Source: Thiopontia sp964416755 (lineage in GTDB: Bacteria > Pseudomonadota > Gammaproteobacteria > GCF-002020875). Taken from it: a stretch of DNA of 27,221 nt. The position numbers were made by a program, and so were the translations under genes. Within the stretch, counting starts at the first letter, position 1. Every line of letters starts with the position of its first letter. The notes beneath the pieces are model-generated. The model did no database searches. It saw only the letters and a list, made by a program, of their open reading frames with translations, and was not told where the DNA came from. The stretch covers positions 1 through 27,221 of the forward strand of contig CAYQFH010000028.1 of the NCBI GenBank assembly GCA_964416755.1, given 5' to 3'. Below are positions 8,788-15,726 of this stretch, in pieces.

Positions 8788-9639
8788 ATGGCCAAGAAAA
8801 ACCAGTCCATCAACGTCACTGACATCACAGTCTCCATCACGCAACGAGACGGTCAGGACTACATCTGCCTCACCGATATGGCCAAGGGAAAAGGCGACAA
8901 CGCCCGAGCGGCCGACGTCATCAAGAACTGGCTCCGCACACGCACCACCCTCGAATTCCTCGGAACTTGGGAGAAAATCTATAACCCGGATTTTAAAGTG
9001 GTCGAATTCGACCACTTTAAATCAGAGGCAGGCCTACCGTCCTTCGTTCTCAGTCCGATGCAGTGGGTCGAGCAGACCTCAGCTATCGGAATTTTCTCAA
9101 AAGCTGGACGCTACGGCGGCACCTATGCCCATAAGGACATAGCATTTGAGTTTGGTTCAGCCATCAGTGCTGAGTTCAAGCTCTACCTCATTCGAGAATT
9201 CCAGCGCCTCAAAGACGACGAAAATGAGCGCCTCTCACTTAACTGGAACCTCAACCGTACCCTCTCAAAGATCAACTACCGCATTCACACCGATGCGATC
9301 AAAGACCAATTGATTCCCGCCCAGGTTTCCAAGGCACAAGCCGCCATGACTTACGCCAGTGAGGCCGACTTGCTCAATGTTGCGCTCTTTGGTCAAACCG
9401 CCAAGCAATGGCGAGATGAAAATCCTGATCTCAAAGGTAATATTGGCGACCATGCCAGTATCGAGCAGCTCCTCGTGCCCGCCAATATCGAATCCATGAA
9501 CGCCGAGTTTATCCACATGCAGCTCAGCGCAGCTGACCGGCTGGTAAAAACTAAACACCATTGCCATTCGTCAGATGCAATCACTCGCCACCAATGCACC
9601 GCTTGCAAAACAACTAGCGGACCAGAGCTAAACAAATGA
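8788..9639 (+). CDS. KilA-N domain protein with a C-terminal frameshift
   Basis: KilA-N is a DNA-binding-type domain of phages, DNA viruses and bacterial accessory loci; no reaction is assigned here. The 283 residues contain the signature run CLTDMAKGK, VIKNWLRTR, LEFLGTWE, NPDFK..EFDHFKSEAG, LSPMQWVEQT.AIGI, GGTYAHKDIAFEFG and REFQRLK (about 31-165). From residue 255 the frame appears wrong: deleting one A from the five-A run at 9546-9550 turns TKHHCHSSD... into LNTIAIRQMQSLATN..., which is the expected ending for this family, and moves the stop to TAA 9629-9631 (280 residues). The gene has no Shine-Dalgarno site and is flanked by near-identical repeats 900 bases apart, so it looks like a cassette placed between hsdM and hsdS. 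It also contains a perfect 30-base palindrome. Confidence 0.85.
   Translation: MAKKNQSINVTDITVSITQRDGQDYICLTDMAKGKGDNARAADVIKNWLRTRTTLEFLGTWEKIYNPDFKVVEFDHFKSEAGLPSFVLSPMQWVEQTSAIGIFSKAGRYGGTYAHKDIAFEFGSAISAEFKLYLIREFQRLKDDENERLSLNWNLNRTLSKINYRIHTDAIKDQLIPAQVSKAQAAMTYASEADLLNVALFGQTAKQWRDENPDLKGNIGDHASIEQLLVPANIESMNAEFIHMQLSAADRLVKTKHHCHSSDAITRHQCTACKTTSGPELNK
8992..9021. repeat. Perfect 30-base palindrome inside the KilA-N gene
   Basis: The half-site TTTAAAGTGGTCGAA (8992-9006) is followed directly by its exact reverse complement (9007-9021), centred on GAATTC. It encodes the conserved FKVVEFDHFK segment of the family, so part of the symmetry is imposed by the protein, but a full 15-base match without a mismatch is far more than that requires. 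It starts 204 bases after the start codon. Confidence 0.9.
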
Positions 9640-9649
9640 ACTTTTTAGC

Positions 9650-9689
9650 CTTCATCATTCAAAATTCATCACTCGCCGCAAGCGCACCG
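9650..9689. repeat. Heptamer element 3: single arm downstream of the KilA-N gene
   Basis: Units CTTCATC, ATTCAAA, ATTCATC and ACTCGCC run from 9650 to 9677, followed by GCAAGCGCA. The orientation is the same as element 2, exactly 900 bases downstream of it, so the two form a direct repeat around the KilA-N gene. The hsdS ribosome site GGAGG follows immediately (9689-9694). Confidence 0.8.
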
Positions 9690-9702
9690 GAGGGGGTAGA
9701 GT

Positions 9703-11067
9703 ATGGGGAGTGAGTGGGCAGTTTCACGCTTGGAGGACCTAACCGAGCTGATTGTCGATTGCCCTCACTCGACGCCCAAGTGGCAAGACCAAGGAGAAGT
9801 AGTCCTCAGGAGCCAGAATATCCGGAATGGCCGCCTTGATCTGACATCTACGAGCTATACCGATCATAACGGATACCTCAGCCGTGTAAAAAGAGCAGTG
9901 CCTCAGGCAGAAGACTTGGTCCTAACTCGTGAAGCCCCGATGGGTGAAGTCTGCATGATCCCTCATGGGCTTAAGTGTTGCATGGGGCAACGAATGGTTC
10001 TCATCCGAACCAAGCGAGATATCCTTTCGCCACACTACCTGCTCTACTTGATTCAAAGCCCCTTCCTCCAACATCAAATCAGTTGGAATGAAGGCACGGG
10101 AACAACGGTTAGTAATATTCGCATTCCGAACATCAAGGCATTCGAAATCCCACTCCCACCCCTCCCCGAGCAAAAAGCGATCGCTCACATCTTGGGCACC
10201 TTGGATGACAAGATTGAGTTGAACCGGCGAATGAATGCGACGCTGGAAGGGATGGCGCAGGCGCTCTTCAAAAGCTGGTTTGTGGACTTTGACCCGGTGA
10301 TCGACAATGCCCTCGCCGCTGGCAATGCGATTCCAGACGAGCTGAAATCGAAGGCTGAGTTAAGAATGATGAATGCTGAATTAAAAGGCTCCTCCACTCA
10401 GAACTCATTACTCAAAACTCATAACTTGCGCTCTGCGCACCACCTCTTCCCCGCCGCCTTCCAATTCACCGAAGAGCTGGGTTGGATTCCGGAGGGATGG
10501 GAAGTAATGGGATTCGGAGATCTAGCAAAGAACGTTCGCGAAGGTGTCGATCCTACGACTCTTCCGCCGGAACTACCTTACGTCGGCCTCGAGCATATTG
10601 ATAAACAATGCCTTTCCCTCTCAAGGTGGGGCACCGCATCTGAAGTTGACAGCCAGAAAACACACTTCAAACCTAATGATTTCCTGTTTGGGAAGCTCCG
10701 ACCCTATTTCCACAAAGTATGCCACGTCATTTCCGAAGGGGTCTGCTCGACTGATATTCTGGTAATACGGCCACACCAAGTGGACGATGCGGGATATGTC
10801 GGTTGCCAAATCTTCGAGCCGGAGTTCGTCGAATACGCAAACCTCCGCAGCACCGGCACAAGAATGCCTCGAGCAAGCTGGAAAGACATGGCCCAGTATG
10901 AAGTGGCCTGCCCACCGGAAAATCTCCGCACGACATTCAACGAATTGATCCGACCGATCCGAGAAAAGTGTGCAGGAGGCGTGGCCACAAACCAGAACCT
11001 CGGCAAACTCCGAGACATCCTTCTTCCACAACTCATTTCTGGCGAGTGTTCAGCCATTCAGTCTTAG
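9703..11067 (+). CDS. hsdS: Type I restriction-modification specificity subunit HsdS
   Basis: HsdS recognises the bipartite DNA target through two target-recognition domains (TRDs). TRD1 spans about residues 1-147; the central conserved region reads LPPLPEQKAIA (151-161), IELNRRMNATLEGMAQALF and KSWFVDFDPV (190-199); TRD2 starts at the LGWIPEGWEV motif (about 259-268), and a C-terminal coiled-coil-like tail ends in LLPQLISGE. The ATG at 9703 has a strong GGAGGGGG site. Between the central helix and TRD2, residues about 218-245 (KAELRMMNAELKGSS... to ...NLRSAHH) form an in-frame insert from a heptamer element. Both TRDs appear complete, so the gene is probably functional; the target sequence cannot be read from the protein by eye. 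Confidence 0.96.
   Translation: MGSEWAVSRLEDLTELIVDCPHSTPKWQDQGEVVLRSQNIRNGRLDLTSTSYTDHNGYLSRVKRAVPQAEDLVLTREAPMGEVCMIPHGLKCCMGQRMVLIRTKRDILSPHYLLYLIQSPFLQHQISWNEGTGTTVSNIRIPNIKAFEIPLPPLPEQKAIAHILGTLDDKIELNRRMNATLEGMAQALFKSWFVDFDPVIDNALAAGNAIPDELKSKAELRMMNAELKGSSTQNSLLKTHNLRSAHHLFPAAFQFTEELGWIPEGWEVMGFGDLAKNVREGVDPTTLPPELPYVGLEHIDKQCLSLSRWGTASEVDSQKTHFKPNDFLFGKLRPYFHKVCHVISEGVCSTDILVIRPHQVDDAGYVGCQIFEPEFVEYANLRSTGTRMPRASWKDMAQYEVACPPENLRTTFNELIRPIREKCAGGVATNQNLGKLRDILLPQLISGECSAIQS
10357..10439. repeat. Heptamer element 4: inverted heptamer pair plus hairpin inside hsdS
   Basis: The left arm is 10357-10384 (GAGTTAA, GAATGAT, GAATGCT, GAATTAA) and the right arm is 10396-10430 (ACTCAGA, ACTCATT, ACTCAAA, ACTCATA, ACTTGCG), inverted relative to each other around 11 bases. 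The right end carries a perfect mini-hairpin TGCGC-TCT-GCGCA (10427-10439). It is read in frame within hsdS, in the link before TRD2. Confidence 0.85.
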
Positions 11068-11085
11068 CTTCAGAGGCCTGATTTT

Positions 11086-12039
11086 ATGAGTCGCATTGAT
11101 AAAGCTCTTGATAATCTGCTCGTTACGTCACGCGGGGAGATCAATGCGAGGCTGAAGGAAGTATCTTTCAATATCCCAATCACCGGGACCGAAAGCGTTG
11201 GCTACTGTCACTGCCTCCGCACCGATGCTAACGGGAATCTTAGGCTGAGAGATCTTGTAGAATTTATCGACGAAAAGGTTGTCGAGTATGCCATCCCGAA
11301 GAAAGAGATCGACGAGGCCAATGCTTACTTCGAAGAGACTGGATCTCCGTCAAAATTCGCACGCTTGAGGAAGAAGGCAAAGAGCTTATTTACCGACCTC
11401 GAGAAGACTGGTGAAGGCGGCGAGCTCCTATTGTATATCCTGGTTCAAGAGTTTCTGAAGATCCCCCAGTTGATCAGCAAAATGCCCTTAAAAACTTCAA
11501 GTAAACTACACTATCAAGGCGCTGATGGAATTCATGCAAAATATAATACGGCTAGCGAAACCCTAGACCTGTATTGGGGGGAATCAAAAATGTACGCGAG
11601 TATGACGAGCGCTATGGACGAGTGCCTTAAGAGCCTAAAAGACTTCCTCCTCGATCCACTTTCTTATCAGTCAGTTTCAGAGCGTGATCTCCAACTTATC
11701 ACCTCAAACCTTTCCGAGAATGTGAATGACCCTGAGCTGGAAGATTTGCTAACGCGCTATTTTGACAGGGATGACGGACTTTCAAACAACGTCTCCTACA
11801 AGGGATTGTGCTTTATTGGCTTTGATTCTGATCTATACCCTGAAAATCCAACCTCCGACATAACGGAAGATCTCAAGAAGTCCTTCGCACTCAAAGTTGA
11901 AGGCTGGCATTCCACCTTGGCGACCAAGATCAGTAGTCACGATAAACTTCAGTTCAAAGAGATTCACTTCTTTTTGATGCCGTTCAAGTCCGTTGCGGAT
12001 TTCAGAAAATATTACCTTGAGGAGATCAGGCAATGTTAG
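11086..12039 (+). CDS. hamA: Hachiman nuclease subunit HamA (DUF1837 family)
   Basis: HamA is the DNA-cleaving effector of the two-gene Hachiman anti-phage system, held in check by the HamB helicase. The 317-residue protein fits DUF1837: a candidate PD-(D/E)xK active site is visible as E113 (GGELLLY), D147 (QGADGIH) and E166-x-K168 (YWGESKMY), with the Y.G.DGIH and LYWGESK blocks typical of the family. The ATG at 11086 has AGAGG about nine bases upstream and lies 18 bases after hsdS. The last seven bases overlap hamB, which strongly suggests coupled translation. Base composition is visibly lower in GC than hsdM and hsdR, suggesting a separate origin from the surrounding restriction genes. Confidence 0.88.
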   Translation: MSRIDKALDNLLVTSRGEINARLKEVSFNIPITGTESVGYCHCLRTDANGNLRLRDLVEFIDEKVVEYAIPKKEIDEANAYFEETGSPSKFARLRKKAKSLFTDLEKTGEGGELLLYILVQEFLKIPQLISKMPLKTSSKLHYQGADGIHAKYNTASETLDLYWGESKMYASMTSAMDECLKSLKDFLLDPLSYQSVSERDLQLITSNLSENVNDPELEDLLTRYFDRDDGLSNNVSYKGLCFIGFDSDLYPENPTSDITEDLKKSFALKVEGWHSTLATKISSHDKLQFKEIHFFLMPFKSVADFRKYYLEEIRQC

Positions 12040-14564
12040 CGGAGAAGCTATACAACTTGGATAGCTTCAAGGACCAGTATGACGCATTGCTAGCGCTGTC
12101 CGTTTGCAGGACTATTCCGTCACTCAAATGGAAGAGTGAACCTGATCAACTTTTGTCGAGAATTAGCTGGAACAACGTTATCGGTATTGCCAGCGCATTA
12201 GCTTATGCGGATGCTAACGAACACCTAGATGCGGCGCTTAGAATCGCTCAAACAGCACTCGTGGAAGAATCAACCAATTCCGCACAAAAGGATGCAGCTG
12301 CTGTGATTCTTCACAGCCTCACAAACCGCCCAGCCATTCAGCTTGCGATCAAAAGGGGGTTGATTGAGGAGAGCTACCTGGAGCGTCTCCCATTCACCCT
12401 CAGGATACAGTCCGAAAGGAAAGTATTTGAGAGTTCGATAGTGTTAAACAATGAGCTGATTGAGCTAAACAGCTTTCAGAAAGAAGTCTACAGCTCTAGC
12501 CGAACAAATGAGGCAATCAGTATTTCCGCGCCCACTTCAGCTGGTAAATCTTTTATTCTTTGTAATCTGCTAGTGGACCACTTCCTCAAAGGCGCAAAGA
12601 ACATTGTCTACGTTGTTCCTACCAGAGCTCTTATAAGTCAGGTCGAAACAGATCTAAGAGAGCTTTTTTCCAAGCACGATTTGGCGGGTATCAACATCAC
12701 TACCATCCCACAAGGTGATCCAGGAGCCTCCTCTTCGAATCTTTTCGTTTTCACCCAAGAGCGTCTTCATTGGCTTCTCGCTGAGAACCCTAATTGGAGC
12801 TGTGATGTTCTCGTAATAGACGAAGCTCATAAGATTGAGGACGGACATCGTGGAATCCTTTTACAACAAAAGCTCGAAGAGCTGGTTTCGAGGAGACCCG
12901 ATGTTAAAGTGTATTTCTCGAGTCCATTCACTTCGAACCCAGAGCTTCTCTTAGAGAATGTGGGTACTCGATCCAAAAAAGCTAGGATAAACACAAAATT
13001 TGTCGCAGTGAATCAGAACTTGATTTATGCGAGTCAGGTTAGCCGCAAACCAAAACAGTGGAAACTGGTTCTATGCTTGCCGGAAAAAGTAATCGATCTC
13101 GGTGAAGTCTTGCTGCAGGATCGGCCGGCCGGTAGCGAGCTAAAGAAGATCGCGTTCATATCGAACTCTTTCTCAGAGGGTGAGAAAGGGAATATCGTGT
13201 ATGCGAACGGCGCCGCCGAAGCAGAGAATGTGGCCCTACTCTTCTATGATCTGCTTCCTGTCGAAGAGCTTTCTTCTGAAGTGAATGAACTCATCAATCT
13301 TGTTAAGAAGACGATTCACAAGCACTATCGCTTAGCTCGCGTTCTCGAGAAGCGGGTGTGTTTTCACTATGGCAATATGCCACTTATTGTGCGCGAGGAG
13401 ATTGAGCGCCTGTTCAAGGTTAGAGAAATTCGGCATCTTGTTTGCACTTCGACGCTGTTGGAGGGAGTAAACCTGCCAGCAAAGGCTATCTATGTTCGAA
13501 AGCCGACCAGAGGTCGTGGAAACCCACTTTCAGCCAATGATTTCTGGAACCTCGCTGGGAGAGCTGGCAGATGGGGAAAGGAATTTAGTGGCAACATTGT
13601 ATGCATTGAACCTTCAAAGTGGGAAATCCCTCCGAGCCCCAATCGATCAAAGCAGAAGATCCGACGAGCGATTGATGTCATCGAGAAAGATGGAGATCAA
13701 CTGGTGGAATTTATTAAAGATGGAAGCAAAAGGAGCGCTGCAGAGAAACGCCCCGATTTAGAATTTGCGTTCGGCTACTACTACAGCAAGCACATTACTG
13801 ACGATTTGGATAAGAACAACGTTTTTCATCAAGAGCTTGGTGCGTTGTTTGATGAGATCAGACCATCAATTGAAGTGCCTGACGAGATTGTCAGAAGGAA
13901 TCCGGGTATTTCGCCATTAGCCCAGCAGCACTTGTGGGACTATTTTAAGGAGAGGCTTGATCGCATCGATGAAATGGTCCCAGTGTATCCAGAGGATGAA
14001 GACGCCTACGAAGAGTATGCTTCATTGGTGGGGCGGATTGGAAAGACTCTTGCCTCTTACCCCTACCAACTTAACTACTCTAGGGCGGTCTTGCTAATTA
14101 ACTGGATGTCGGGCAAGCCTCTGTCCTACATCATAAGCAAGAGCCATGAATCCTGGCTCAAAAAAGGACGTGAAGACAAGAACATCAATGTAGTGATTCG
14201 TGAAGTAATGAACGATGTGGAGAACTTTGTGAGATTTCGATTCGCTAAAGACTCAAGCTGCTACGTCGACATTCTGCGGCACTTTCTTCGTGTTCATGAC
14301 CGTCATGATCTTGCAGAAGAGATTCCTCAGTTAAATCTGTGGCTCGAATTCGGTGTTGCACAGAAAACACACCTGTCATTTCTCGCACTTGGTCTCAGCC
14401 GAAACACAACGATTGAAGTAGTAGATCGTTACATAACCAACACTGGAATGACAACTGAGGAAGCCTTTGAATGGTTGAACGCTCAGGATTTAGAAACGAT
14501 TGATCTGTCAGCCATTATGCTAGCAGACATCAGTAGAGCCCTCGATGGTCATAGCTCCAACTAA
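12033..14564 (+). CDS. hamB: Hachiman helicase subunit HamB
   Basis: HamB is an SF2 helicase that forms a complex with HamA and senses abnormal DNA, releasing the nuclease. Over 843 residues: an N-terminal helical region without motifs (1-140), Q-motif-like SFQKEVY (147-153), Walker A APTSAGKS (166-173), PTRALI (196-201), DEAH box (263-266), SSPFTSNPE motif III (296-304), STLLEGVNLPAK (473-484) and motif VI NLAGRAGRWGK (506-516). The long C-terminal part (550-843) has no motif I can name. ATG 12033 overlaps the hamA stop and has GGAG (12020-12023) nine bases upstream. It is lower in GC than hsdR. Helicases with this layout also occur outside Hachiman, but the DUF1837 partner makes the call firm. 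Confidence 0.88.
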   Translation: MLAEKLYNLDSFKDQYDALLALSVCRTIPSLKWKSEPDQLLSRISWNNVIGIASALAYADANEHLDAALRIAQTALVEESTNSAQKDAAAVILHSLTNRPAIQLAIKRGLIEESYLERLPFTLRIQSERKVFESSIVLNNELIELNSFQKEVYSSSRTNEAISISAPTSAGKSFILCNLLVDHFLKGAKNIVYVVPTRALISQVETDLRELFSKHDLAGINITTIPQGDPGASSSNLFVFTQERLHWLLAENPNWSCDVLVIDEAHKIEDGHRGILLQQKLEELVSRRPDVKVYFSSPFTSNPELLLENVGTRSKKARINTKFVAVNQNLIYASQVSRKPKQWKLVLCLPEKVIDLGEVLLQDRPAGSELKKIAFISNSFSEGEKGNIVYANGAAEAENVALLFYDLLPVEELSSEVNELINLVKKTIHKHYRLARVLEKRVCFHYGNMPLIVREEIERLFKVREIRHLVCTSTLLEGVNLPAKAIYVRKPTRGRGNPLSANDFWNLAGRAGRWGKEFSGNIVCIEPSKWEIPPSPNRSKQKIRRAIDVIEKDGDQLVEFIKDGSKRSAAEKRPDLEFAFGYYYSKHITDDLDKNNVFHQELGALFDEIRPSIEVPDEIVRRNPGISPLAQQHLWDYFKERLDRIDEMVPVYPEDEDAYEEYASLVGRIGKTLASYPYQLNYSRAVLLINWMSGKPLSYIISKSHESWLKKGREDKNINVVIREVMNDVENFVRFRFAKDSSCYVDILRHFLRVHDRHDLAEEIPQLNLWLEFGVAQKTHLSFLALGLSRNTTIEVVDRYITNTGMTTEEAFEWLNAQDLETIDLSAIMLADISRALDGHSSN

Positions 14565-14663
14565 TCCGTTAGTGCTTATGTCGTCTTCCATAAAATGAAA
14601 TTCACCGAAACCCAACTCGAATCAGCCATCAGAAGCGAACCCAAGGGGTTCGAGTGATAAGTT
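14565..14663. other. hamB-RhuM gap holding an hsdR relic and a heptamer element
   Basis: This 99-base gap is not empty: it contains a 20-codon frame resembling the start of an HsdR protein (14595-14657) and the hairpin end of heptamer element 5. No Shine-Dalgarno sequence precedes the RhuM start codon. Confidence 0.6.
14595..14657 (+). pseudogene. Stranded hsdR-like 5' end
   Basis: ATG 14595 opens a 20-codon frame beginning MKFTETQLESAI and ending at TGA 14655-14657. The first 12 residues match the beginning of the HsdR encoded 1.5 kb downstream (KFSEAALEQAI; 7 of 11 identical), a conserved N-terminal pattern of HsdR proteins. Homology stops at base 14630, right where the hairpin/heptamer element begins. 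The codons differ from those of the downstream hsdR, so this is not a fresh target duplication; it may be the start of a former hsdR that was displaced or replaced when the RhuM cassette arrived. Confidence 0.55.
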
Positions 14664-14681
14664 ATGAATGATGAATTACCA
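14636..14681. repeat. Heptamer element 5: hairpin plus arm at the RhuM start
   Basis: A perfect stem GAACCC-AAG-GGGTTC (14637-14651) is followed by seven-base units GTGATAA, GTTATGA, ATGATGA and ATTACCA (14654-14681). The RhuM start codon lies in the second unit. The block GCGAACC...GGGTTCGAGTGATRAGT is shared with element 6 at the other end of the RhuM gene, in the same orientation. Confidence 0.8.
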
Positions 14682-15695
14682 GATACACCTGCTAGCGAGT
14701 TCCTTCTCTACACTACCGAGGACGGAAAAGCACGGGTCGAATGCCGTTTCGAGAACGAGACGATCTGGCTCTCACAGGCCTTGATGGGAGAGCTCTACAA
14801 CCGCTCGAAAAAGACCATTAGCGAGCACCTGAAAAACCTCTTTGAAGAAGGTGAATTGGAAGCTGATTCAGTTGTCCGGAATTTCCGGACAACTGCCACA
14901 GATGGGAAAGATTACGATGTCCAGCACTACAATCTGGAAGCTATCTTGGCCGTAGGGTTTCGCGTCAAATCCCCTCGCGGCACCCAGTTCCGCCGCTGGG
15001 CAAACACTCGCTTGCAGGAGTACCTCGTCAAGGGCTTCACCATGGACGATGAGCGGCTCAAAAATCCGGACATCTCCGGCACATCTGCCGTCCCGGACTA
15101 CTTCGACGAGATTCTCGCCCGCATCCAGGACATCCGTGCCAGCGAGCGCCGTATGTATCTTCGTGTGCGCGAGATCTTCAGTTTGGCGGCCGACTATGAA
15201 CCGACTCGGAAGGAGTCGGTAAAGTTTTTCCAGATCATCCAGAACAAGCTCCACTTTGCCGCCACCGGCCACACCGCCGCCGAACTCATCGCCGAGCGCG
15301 CCGATGCTTCACAACCAAACATGGGGCTTACCGTCTGGAAGGGAGAGATCGTTCGCAAATCGGATGTTACCGTGGCCAAGAACTACCTCAACGATGAGGA
15401 GATCGATGAGCTGAATCGCATTGTTGTCATGTGGCTGGACTTCGCCTTCGATCAAGCGACGCGGCGCAAACAGATCTTTTTCAAGGATTGGCAGACCAAG
15501 CTCGATGAATTCCTTCAGTTCAACGACCGCGATGTCCTTACTCACGCAGGTAAAGTGACCAAGAAGGACGCTGACGATTCCGCCAAAGCGCAATACGAAC
15601 AATTCGCCGAACGACGGCGAATCTCCATGGAAGAACGAGGGGCCTCCGATTCGATCAAAGCCTTGGCGAACCTTATGGGTTCGAGTGATGAGTGA
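14664..15695 (+). CDS. RhuM-family protein
   Basis: RhuM proteins take their name from a Salmonella pathogenicity-island gene; the biochemical role is not established, and relatives are frequent next to type I restriction genes. The 343 residues show the family signature: WLSQALMGELY (35-45), SEHLKNLFEEGEL, SVVRNFRTTA.DGK.Y (70-85), YNLEAILAVGFRVKS (89-103), FRRWA...L.EY, and QNKLHFAATGHTAAELI (about 192-208). The N-terminal part resembles DNA-binding modules. ATG 14664 lies inside a heptamer unit without a ribosome site, and the stop TGA (15693-15695) lies inside the GTGATGA array of element 6. A perfect 27-base palindrome and a terminator-like hairpin are inside the gene. It is probably a mobile cassette gene with no demonstrated part in restriction. 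Confidence 0.88.
   Translation: MNDELPDTPASEFLLYTTEDGKARVECRFENETIWLSQALMGELYNRSKKTISEHLKNLFEEGELEADSVVRNFRTTATDGKDYDVQHYNLEAILAVGFRVKSPRGTQFRRWANTRLQEYLVKGFTMDDERLKNPDISGTSAVPDYFDEILARIQDIRASERRMYLRVREIFSLAADYEPTRKESVKFFQIIQNKLHFAATGHTAAELIAERADASQPNMGLTVWKGEIVRKSDVTVAKNYLNDEEIDELNRIVVMWLDFAFDQATRRKQIFFKDWQTKLDEFLQFNDRDVLTHAGKVTKKDADDSAKAQYEQFAERRRISMEERGASDSIKALANLMGSSDE
14869..14895. repeat. Perfect 27-base palindrome inside the RhuM gene
   Basis: The arm CAGTTGTCCGGAA (14869-14881) and its exact reverse complement (14883-14895) surround a single T. It encodes the conserved SVVRNFRTTA segment and begins 205 bases after the start codon, almost the same offset as the palindrome in the KilA-N gene (204 bases). 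Confidence 0.9.
15201..15219 (+). other. Terminator-like hairpin inside the RhuM gene
   Basis: CCGACTC (15201-15207) pairs perfectly with GAGTCGG (15213-15219) around five bases and is followed by TAAAGTTTTTC. The stem is GC-rich, but the T-run starts five bases after it, so termination would be partial at best. It lies in codons for EPTRKESV. Confidence 0.4.
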
Positions 15696-15726
15696 TGAGT
15701 GATGAGTGATGAGTGACAAATTACAG
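15667..15726. repeat. Heptamer element 6: hairpin plus GTGATGA array
   Basis: Stem CGAACC-TTATG-GGTTCG (15667-15683) is followed by four identical GTGATGA units (15685-15712) and two degenerate ones (GTGACAA, ATTACAG, to 15726). It contains the RhuM stop codon and the start codon of the four-helix-bundle gene. It is inverted relative to element 7, and the two enclose that gene. Confidence 0.88.

Noticed and set aside
15685..15712. Possible CRISPR array or microsatellite
   Set aside because: Units are seven bases without spacers, too short for CRISPR; similar arms recur elsewhere in inverted form, so it is more than an isolated microsatellite.
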